Shown here: in pieces, positions 6,679-10,605 of the stretch
Position numbering within the stretch: the stretch's first letter is position 1
Layout: each line of letters opens with the position of its first letter
From: CAZCDM01 sp964497475
GTDB lineage: Bacteria > Planctomycetota > Phycisphaerae > SM23-33
Assembly: GCA_964497475.1 (NCBI GenBank)
Contig: CAZCDM010000080.1
Coordinates: 1-10,605 of the forward strand
Reading direction: 5' to 3'
Length of the DNA stretch: 10,605 nucleotides
Made by a program: the position numbers and the translations under genes
The notes under the pieces: generated by a model
Database searches by the model: none
Seen by the model: the letters and a program-made list of their open reading frames with translations, nothing else
Told to the model about the DNA's origin: nothing

Positions 6679-6960
6679 TCAGGCTTCGGCTTGCATCTCG
6701 CCAAAGCCCCCGCGGACCAGATCGCACAGTGCTTCGACGGCCTGTTCGGCGTCGTCTCCGTCGGCTGCGATCGTGAGCGTGCTGCCCTTCGTTGCCGCCA
6801 GTCGCATCACACTCATGATGCTCTTGGCGTCGACACTCAGCGCGTCTTTGCGAACCTCGACGCTGCTGGAGTATCGATTGGCCAACTCAACGAACTGCAT
6901 TGCCGGTCGGGCATGCAGGCCGTACTTGTTGACGATCTGGACTTGTCGCTCTATGGCCAC
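6679..6960 (-). CDS. ptsH: HPr family phosphocarrier protein
   Basis: Small cytoplasmic phosphocarrier between Enzyme I and EIIA. From the GTG at 6960 it has 93 residues with the phosphorylated histidine at H16 in KYGLHARPAMQF, matching the usual His15. The second signature, SVDAKSIMSVMRLAATKGSTLTI (about 42-64), keeps the serine (S47) that HPr kinase modifies in many bacteria, so serine control is possible, though no hprK is in the window. A longer reading starts at GTG 6984 (101 residues, H24) inside a 12-bp palindrome; neither start has a clear Shine-Dalgarno. I chose 6960 because it gives the family's normal length. It lies between ptsN and ptsI in the same direction. The NPr name would also fit if the system is purely regulatory. 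Confidence 0.93.
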   Translation of the reverse strand: MAIERQVQIVNKYGLHARPAMQFVELANRYSSSVEVRKDALSVDAKSIMSVMRLAATKGSTLTIAADGDDAEQAVEALCDLVRGGFGEMQAEA

Positions 6961-7006
6961 GGCTGATATTCGTGGCGGAACCACTCGAGTGGAGCAATGA
7001 ACCGCA

Positions 7007-7474
7007 TTACCCCATCTCGTCCGCTTCCTTTATGATGTCTTCAATGGCTTGTCGCGTCTCGGCCTGGGCGAGGAACTTGCGGAACATGTCCCGCTGGACA
7101 TGCCTGAAAATCGCCTCCATCGCCTGGAGATGTTCATCCGGGTTATCCGGACTGCTCAACAGCAGAATCACCGAATGGACCGGCTTGGAATCGAGGCTGG
7201 AAAAGTCCAGCCCCTCCCGGCTGCAGCCGAAGGTCGCTATGGGTTTTTTAATGTCGCTTCGCTTGGCGTGGGGAAGGGCAATGCCCTTGCCGATTCCCGT
7301 CGTCGCCTGCTTCTCGCGGGTGATGATCGCCTTGGTAATCTCCGGCACGGACTTTTTGGTGATCGCACCGGCCTGGGCGAGAGCATCGACGAGTTCGGCG
7401 ATGGCCTCATCCCGCGTAGTTGCTTTGAGTTGTGGCACGATGGCGTCTAATACCACAATATCCGAAAGCTTCAT
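7007..7474 (-). CDS. ptsN: PTS EIIA, fructose/nitrogen-regulatory (PtsN) type
   Basis: A 155-residue single-domain EIIA of the fructose/mannitol superfamily that accepts phosphate from HPr. The active histidine is H69 in TTGIGKGIALPHAK, preceded by the usual TREKQ segment. VILLLSSPDNPDEHLQAMEAIFRHVQRD (about 103-130) matches the family's C-terminal half. There is no fused EIIB, EIIC or HPr domain and no sugar permease nearby, which favours a regulatory PtsN role over sugar transport. The start is ATG 7474 with AGGAG (7485-7481) 6 nt upstream, an unambiguous site. The neighbours (hpf upstream, ptsH and ptsI downstream) mirror the hpf-ptsN-npr order of rpoN operons. A 140-nt leader region with two hairpins lies between hpf and this gene, so it may have its own promoter or a processing site. 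Confidence 0.93.
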   Translation of the reverse strand: MKLSDIVVLDAIVPQLKATTRDEAIAELVDALAQAGAITKKSVPEITKAIITREKQATTGIGKGIALPHAKRSDIKKPIATFGCSREGLDFSSLDSKPVHSVILLLSSPDNPDEHLQAMEAIFRHVQRDMFRKFLAQAETRQAIEDIIKEADEMG

Positions 7475-7537
7475 CGGTAACTCCTGTGATCTAGGGGCGG
7501 CAAGGCAGCCAGAGTGTCCAAAAAGACTCCGCCCGCC

Positions 7538-7559
7538 ACGCTACCAAGGGTGGTAGTGT
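7538..7559. repeat. Hairpin in the hpf-ptsN gap (proximal to ptsN)
   Basis: CTACCA-AGGG-TGGTAG, extended by one G-U wobble and two further pairs to a 9-bp stem. It would lie in the leader of ptsN, 64 nt before its start. No U-tract follows on the minus strand. Confidence 0.4.
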
Positions 7560-7584
7560 ACAGAATCCGAGAAGAAATATCCAG

Positions 7585-7602
7585 CGATCCTTTACAGGAT
7601 CG
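7585..7602. repeat. Hairpin shortly after the hpf stop codon
   Basis: CGATCC-TTTACA-GGATCG, a perfect 6-bp stem with a 6-nt loop, 12 nt past the hpf TAG. The T-run (ATTTTT) lies on the plus-strand side, so for hpf on the minus strand it is not a standard terminator. It could be a 3'-end stabiliser or a site of partial termination. Confidence 0.4.
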
Positions 7603-7614
7603 AGATTTTTCCCG

Positions 7615-7941
7615 CTACGACTCCAGTTCCCCCGTCGGCGTGGCTCCCTTGTGATTGCGGAGCTTTTCCTTGTGACGCCGAAGCTGCTCGGACATCTTGT
7701 CAATGCACTTATCCACACCGGCGTACATGTCTTCCTGACGATTCTCGTGGGCTACCATCGTCGACCGCGGGGTCGCCTGGACGATGATCTCGACGGTCTT
7801 CTGGTCGCCGTCCTGATCGAGAATCACCTCGATCGACTGGATGTTGTCGTAGAACTTCGGAAGTTTGGAGGCCTTGTCCTCGGCGTACTGCTTCAACGCA
7901 TTGGTGACTTCCATGTGGCGGGCATTGACTGTGATATTCAA
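7615..7941 (-). CDS. hpf: Ribosome hibernation-promoting factor, short form
   Basis: Binds the 30S decoding region and switches off ribosomes in stationary phase or starvation. It is 108 residues with the RaiA/HPF (S30AE) pattern: NITVNARHMEVTNALKQYAEDKASKL, then YDNIQSIEVILDQDG, VEIIVQATPRSTMVAHENRQEDMYAGVDKCIDKMSEQLRRHKEKLR. It ends after the first domain, so it lacks the C-terminal dimerisation domain of long HPF and fits the short type, which in enterobacteria works together with RMF. No RMF is visible here. The start is TTG 7941, supported by AAGGAG 8 nt upstream and by the alignment of NITVNARH with family N-termini. Its first bases overlap the DUF502 stop (TTGA), so translation is probably coupled. 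A 140-nt gap with two hairpins separates it from ptsN. Confidence 0.93.
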   Translation of the reverse strand: MNITVNARHMEVTNALKQYAEDKASKLPKFYDNIQSIEVILDQDGDQKTVEIIVQATPRSTMVAHENRQEDMYAGVDKCIDKMSEQLRRHKEKLRNHKGATPTGELES

Positions 7942-8735
7942 GCTGGTTTCTCCTTCTGGCTGTCAGGTAAATGAAGCTCCGGGCCGCTCTGGCCGGTCGT
8001 GATCTCGCCGGTTCGTTCTCCCAGCGGCTGAATCACCCCGCCGGTGACGGTGTACCGAAGGGCTTCGTCTATACTGATCGGAAGATCGATCACGTCACTT
8101 CGCTTCACTGTTATAGTATAGCCCGTAAAAGGCGTGGGGCTGGAGGGAATAAAGACCGTCAACAACTCCTCGCCGGCGGCGGCCTGAATGGTCGCCATAC
8201 CCGGATTTGTCACTAACCCTATAGACCAGATACTTTTACGCGGATATTCCACCGCCACAACTCGCGAAAACTGCATTTTCCGCTCAGCCAGGAGAAAATC
8301 GGTCACCTGTTTTACATAGGGGTAGATCTGTTTGAAAATCGGGAACTGCGTAATGCCCCGCTCGATGAATCGCCACAGCACCCGCCCGAGGAAGCTGGCC
8401 AGGAACCGCCCGAAAATATAAATCACCAGCACGCCCATCAGGAAGCCGAACCAGAACAGGTACCGGTCCCAGAAGTGCTGGACCTGCTGGACCACGCTCT
8501 GGTAGGGCGAGCCCTCGACGGCCTGGCCGTGCTGGATCTCGACGGGCACGTCCCACCGCCAGGCGAGGTATCGCGAAGCGGCCTGCTGCATGCCCTTGTT
8601 GATGTAGTCGCCGAAGTACTGCTGGATGAGCGAGAACGCCCAGACGATGATGACAATGGTCAGCACCGTTGGCAGCAGGGCTGCCAGGCCTCGCAAAAAG
8701 AACCGCTTGAAGTTGTTGCCGAACCTCGAGGCCAT
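7938..8735 (-). CDS. DUF502 family inner-membrane protein
   Basis: A 265-residue membrane protein of unknown function. Two membrane helices are visible at about 12-37 (FFLRGLAALLPTVLTIVIIV) and 93-117 (LFWFGFLMGVLVIYIFGRF). The diagnostic cytoplasmic part follows: PIFKQIYPYVKQVTDFLL, then SIGLVTNP, then LLTVFIPSSPTPFTGYTITV and KRSDVIDLPISIDEALRYTVTGGV, which is the DUF502 core. A plant homologue family (COV-like) shares this fold, but the bacterial role is not known to me. The start is ATG 8735 with GGGAG 5 nt upstream. A longer reading from 8789 is rejected because a good promoter (-10 at 8776-8771) lies inside it. The last codons AAG GAG serve as the ribosome binding site of hpf, and the stop TGA overlaps its TTG, so the two proteins are probably made together. 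Confidence 0.9.
   Translation of the reverse strand: MASRFGNNFKRFFLRGLAALLPTVLTIVIIVWAFSLIQQYFGDYINKGMQQAASRYLAWRWDVPVEIQHGQAVEGSPYQSVVQQVQHFWDRYLFWFGFLMGVLVIYIFGRFLASFLGRVLWRFIERGITQFPIFKQIYPYVKQVTDFLLAERKMQFSRVVAVEYPRKSIWSIGLVTNPGMATIQAAAGEELLTVFIPSSPTPFTGYTITVKRSDVIDLPISIDEALRYTVTGGVIQPLGERTGEITTGQSGPELHLPDSQKEKPA
7950..7955 (-). promoter_or_regulatory. Ribosome binding site of hpf, inside the DUF502 coding end
   Basis: AAGGAG, the codons for Lys-Glu four residues before the DUF502 stop, lies 8 nt before the TTG start of hpf. It decides the non-ATG start and indicates translational coupling. Confidence 0.8.
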
Positions 8736-8770
8736 CTTCGCTCCCAGCGCACTGCTCTGGCGCCGCCTGC

Positions 8771-8799
8771 ACGATAGCCCGGCCCGCATCGGCCGTCAA
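8771..8799 (-). promoter_or_regulatory. Sigma70-type promoter for DUF502-hpf (and possibly the PTS genes)
   Basis: On the minus strand, TTGACG (8799-8794) and TATCGT (8776-8771) are separated by exactly 17 bp, matching 5/6 and 4/6 consensus positions. Transcription would start near 8765, leaving a leader of about 30 nt before ATG 8735. This is the best promoter match I found in the window. Confidence 0.6.
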
Positions 8800-8805
8800 G
8801 AGCCC

Positions 8806-8818
8806 GGCTTGACAAGCC
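8806..8818. promoter_or_regulatory. 13-bp dyad over the ackA -35 box (possible operator)
   Basis: GGCTTG-A-CAAGCC is a perfect inverted repeat centred on 8812. It covers the TTGACA hexamer of the candidate ackA promoter and lies 7 bp from the -35 of the opposing promoter, a position where one regulator could affect both genes. No regulator gene is in the window. Confidence 0.3.
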
Positions 8819-8837
8819 CCCGCCCATCGCGTACCAA
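8809..8837 (+). promoter_or_regulatory. Possible promoter for ackA
   Basis: TTGACA (8809-8814) is a perfect -35 box with a 17-bp spacer, but the -10 (TACCAA, 8832-8837) matches only 3 of 6 positions. The leader would be about 70 nt. Confidence 0.4.
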
Positions 8838-8913
8838 AGACTTTTGCATCGCTGATTCTGCCGCCCGGTCCGTATGGCCGGACGACGGAGACAGCCCCTT
8901 GCGAGGCAGCACG

Positions 8914-10113
8914 ATGAAAATTTTTGTAGTCAACTGTGGCAGCAGCTCCATCAAGTTCCAACTCTTCTCGATGACCAACGAACAGGTCCTCGCCAAGGGC
9001 CAGGTCGAACGCGTCGGCACCGATGAAGCCCAGCTCGACCTCAAGACCGACACGACCAACCTCCAGATGCCCGTCGTCGCGCCCGACCACACCGCCGCGG
9101 TCGGCGTGATTCTCGATGCCCTCACCGACCCGAAGTACAGCATCATCACCGGCGTCGACGAGATCGAGGGCGTGGGCCATCGCGTCGTTCACGGCGGCGA
9201 GGAGGCGGAAAAATCCTCCCGCATCGACGAGTCGCTGCTGGAGATCATCCGCCGCAATGCCCAGCTCGCCCCGCTGCACAACCCGCCCAACCTCGCCGGC
9301 ATCGAGGCCGCCCTGGCCGCCATGCCCGACATCCCGCACGTGGCCGTCTTCGATACCGCCTTCCTCTCGACGCTTCCGCCGCACGCCTACCGCTACGCCG
9401 TGCCGGCAGAGTGGTACACCAAGTACGGCGTGCGACGCTATGGCTTCCACGGCACGAGCCACCGCTACGTCACGCTCCAGGCGGCCAACACGCTGGGCAT
9501 CCCGGTGGAGAACATCAACCTCATCACGTGTCATCTGGGCAATGGCTGTTCGATGACGGCCGTGGCTGGCGGCAAGGCGGTCGACCACTCTATGGGCATG
9601 ACCCCGCTGGAGGGGCTGGTCATGGGCACGCGCAGCGGCGATATCGACCCGGCCGTGCCGCTGTTCATGATCGACCAGGGCATCGACCCCAAAGAGGTCG
9701 ACAAGGCGTTGAACAAAGCCTCAGGCCTGCTGGGCGTCTCGGGCGAGTCCAACGACATGCGCGACCTGCTCGAAAAGCGCGACGCCGGCAGCGACAGCGC
9801 CGCCCTGGCCATCGACCTGTTCGTCCATCGGCTCGTGAAGTACATCGGCGCCTACTACGCCATCCTGCCCAGCGTCGATGCGGTGGTCTTCACCGGCGGC
9901 ATTGGCGAGAACTCCACGCCGGTCCGCCTCGCAGCCGTCCAGCAGCTCGGCCGACTCGGCGCCATCGCCGATGAGCAGCGCAACGAAGCGACCATCCGCG
10001 GCAAGGCTGGGCCCATCACCGCCAACGGCTCGCTCCTGCCGGTCTGGGTCATCCCCACCAACGAAGAACTCATGATTGCCCGCGACACCCGCCGCATCGT
10101 CGCCAACGGCTGA
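8914..10113 (+). CDS. ackA: Acetate kinase
   Basis: Converts acetate and ATP to acetyl phosphate and ADP, or the reverse, making ATP during overflow or fermentative growth; cytoplasmic homodimer of the ASKHA fold. It is 399 residues, the family's normal length. Landmarks: N7 in VVNCGSSSIKFQLF; R89 in GHRVVHGGE; LAPLHNPPN; D148 in VFDTAF; H179 in YGFHGTSHRYV; LGNGCSMTAV phosphate loop with DHSMGMTPLEGLVMGTRSGDIDP (R240); FTGGIGENS; and E384 near PTNEEL. The catalytic residues known from the Methanosarcina enzyme (R91, D148, R241, E384) are all matched. The usual His after DTAF (as in DTAFHQT) is Leu here (DTAFLST). ATG 8914 has GAGG 7 nt upstream; an open frame runs further back, but into the divergent promoter region. 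No phosphotransacetylase (pta) is adjacent in this window. Confidence 0.97.
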   Translation: MKIFVVNCGSSSIKFQLFSMTNEQVLAKGQVERVGTDEAQLDLKTDTTNLQMPVVAPDHTAAVGVILDALTDPKYSIITGVDEIEGVGHRVVHGGEEAEKSSRIDESLLEIIRRNAQLAPLHNPPNLAGIEAALAAMPDIPHVAVFDTAFLSTLPPHAYRYAVPAEWYTKYGVRRYGFHGTSHRYVTLQAANTLGIPVENINLITCHLGNGCSMTAVAGGKAVDHSMGMTPLEGLVMGTRSGDIDPAVPLFMIDQGIDPKEVDKALNKASGLLGVSGESNDMRDLLEKRDAGSDSAALAIDLFVHRLVKYIGAYYAILPSVDAVVFTGGIGENSTPVRLAAVQQLGRLGAIADEQRNEATIRGKAGPITANGSLLPVWVIPTNEELMIARDTRRIVANG

Positions 10114-10177
10114 GGCGAGTAACCCGTTGATCTGTACAACGGTGGATTCGTTGCTCGGTTGACCCCTCCGGCGGCGC

Positions 10178-10213
10178 AAAAAACAGGCGTCCTGCCGTGG
10201 GGCAGAACGCCTG
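10178..10213 (-). terminator. Intrinsic terminator of the PEP-CTERM protein gene
   Basis: On the minus strand, CAGGCGT pairs with ACGCCTG (10213-10207 with 10190-10184) and GGCA with TGCC inside it, around a 2x2 internal loop and a 4-nt loop. It is followed directly by six T residues (complement of 10183-10178). It ends the right-edge gene about 80 nt after its stop codon. The T-run is absent on the plus side, so it does not terminate ackA by the same mechanism. Confidence 0.85.
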
Positions 10214-10228
10214 GATGCGTCACAGTTG

Positions 10229-10291
10229 GCGAAGGGTGTCAGCCGGAGCTGATTTCCCCTCCGTCCTTGGAGCAGGACGGGTAACCTTCGC
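10229..10291 (-). ncRNA. Predicted three-way-junction RNA structure in the 3' region of the PEP-CTERM gene
   Basis: A closing 7-bp stem (GCGAAGG with CCTTCGC; 10291-10285 with 10235-10229) encloses two perfect hairpins: CCGTCC/GGACGG with an 8-nt loop (10280-10261) and TCAGC/GCTGA with a 4-nt loop (10252-10239). The element begins 3 nt after the TAA stop of the right-edge gene (10297-10295) and ends before its terminator. I do not recognise it as a known riboswitch or RNA family. Strand is assigned by its place in that transcript; the fold is possible on both strands. It could be a 3'-UTR stabiliser or a small RNA released from the mRNA. Confidence 0.4.
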
Positions 10292-10294
10292 GAT

Positions 10295-10605
10295 TTACTT
10301 CTTGCGGCGGCGGATCAGCGCCAGAGCGCCAACGCCCAGAAGACCCATCGTCGCCGGCTCGGGAACCTGATAGGTACCGATGGGCATGGGCGAGGAAGCC
10401 GCACCGTTCGTGCCGGCACCGTCGAAAACACCATTGGCAAACGTCCAGTCACTCGTATTGAAGGTCACGTTCGGACCGGTGTTGTCCTTGCGATAGGCCC
10501 AGCCATTTTCATATTCCCAGGCACTCCCGCTACCGTCCGTTTGATCTTCACCGTACATATCGACGAGGCTGCTGTTCAGAAACAGACCAACGGCATCATC
10601 GCCGT
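10295..10605 (-). CDS. Lamin-tail-domain protein with PEP-CTERM sorting signal (5' end beyond window)
   Basis: Partial gene: the frame stays open to the right edge, so only the last 102 residues or so are seen and any internal ATG (such as 10558) should not be taken as the start. The visible part matches the C-terminal half of a lamin tail domain (LTD): DDAVGLFLNSSLVDMYG, then GSAWEYENGWAYRKD, then TFNTSDWTFAN. LTD occurs in many secreted bacterial proteins, including nucleases. It ends in VPEPATMGLLGVGALALIRRRKK-type sequence: a PEP motif, a hydrophobic helix and an Arg/Lys end, the PEP-CTERM signal for export, processing and surface sorting. The protein is therefore probably secreted or surface-bound, with an N-terminal signal peptide outside the window. 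A structured 3' region and an intrinsic terminator follow. Confidence 0.88.
   Translation of the reverse strand, partial: GDDAVGLFLNSSLVDMYGEDQTDGSGSAWEYENGWAYRKDNTGPNVTFNTSDWTFANGVFDGAGTNGAASSPMPIGTYQVPEPATMGLLGVGALALIRRRKK

Noticed and set aside
8736..8789. N-terminal extension of DUF502 (MRAGLSCRRRQ...)
   Set aside because: A promoter -10 box lies inside it, and a ribosome binding site at 8745-8741 supports ATG 8735.
8284..9588. A 434-codon minus-strand frame covering parts of ackA and DUF502
   Set aside because: It crosses the divergent promoter region and overlaps two well-supported genes in other frames; no recognisable motifs.
10124..10142. Terminator for ackA at CCGTTG/CAACGG
   Set aside because: Only a 6-bp stem with a 7-nt loop and no following T-run; too weak to call.
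10229..10291. tRNA gene, because of the 7-bp closing stem and hairpins
   Set aside because: Only two inner arms, about 63 nt, no T-loop (GTTCGANTC-like) or anticodon arm and no CCA context.

Overview
The window (about 60% GC by eye) looks like a chromosomal fragment from a planctomycete, most likely class Phycisphaerae. The main support is the protein cut by the right edge, which ends in a PEP-CTERM sorting tail (PEP motif, short hydrophobic stretch, RRRKK end). The pseudopilin-like tail of the first protein and the mix of ATG, GTG and TTG starts fit this too. The lineage is inferred from style only; there is no rRNA or marker gene to place it. The 100-N run marks a scaffolded draft assembly or metagenome bin.

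Layout, left to right. 20-847 (-): a four-helix membrane protein with a pseudopilin-like soluble tail. 848-1141: a divergent intergenic region with a 62-bp tandem repeat that runs into the start codon of the next gene. 1142-1606 (+): an all-alpha (dimeric-type) dUTPase. Then, all on the minus strand, a co-directional cluster read from 8735 down to 1679: DUF502 membrane protein, short ribosome hibernation factor (hpf), PTS EIIA (ptsN-like), HPr (ptsH), Enzyme I (ptsI), a TIGR03936/DUF2344 protein, and ribonuclease E/G. Divergent from it, 8914-10113 (+) is acetate kinase (ackA). At the right edge, 10605-10295 (-) is the C-terminal part of a lamin-tail-domain PEP-CTERM protein, followed by a branched RNA-like structure and a clean intrinsic terminator.

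How the genes fit together. EI, HPr and a single EIIA with no sugar permease in view, next to hpf, form a PTS phosphorelay arrangement like the rpoN-hpf-ptsN-rapZ-npr operon of enterobacteria. This suggests regulation rather than sugar uptake, although permease genes could lie elsewhere. RNase E/G downstream adds RNA turnover to the same transcriptional direction. The ackA and DUF502 genes are read from back-to-back candidate promoters at 8771-8837.

Main points for a second look. (1) The N gap lies between two exact 55-bp copies of the same sequence. Collapsing them removes 155 bp and restores one reading frame, giving a 745-residue RNase E/G with an acidic/basic disordered tail; reading through the Ns gives a false tail. 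(2) The 62-bp repeat has multiplied the start region of the dUTPase gene, with three ATGs spaced exactly 62 bp and only the last behind an AAGGAG. (3) There is an uncharacterised three-way-junction-like structure between the PEP-CTERM stop codon and its terminator. I did not find a clearly new defence or mobile system.
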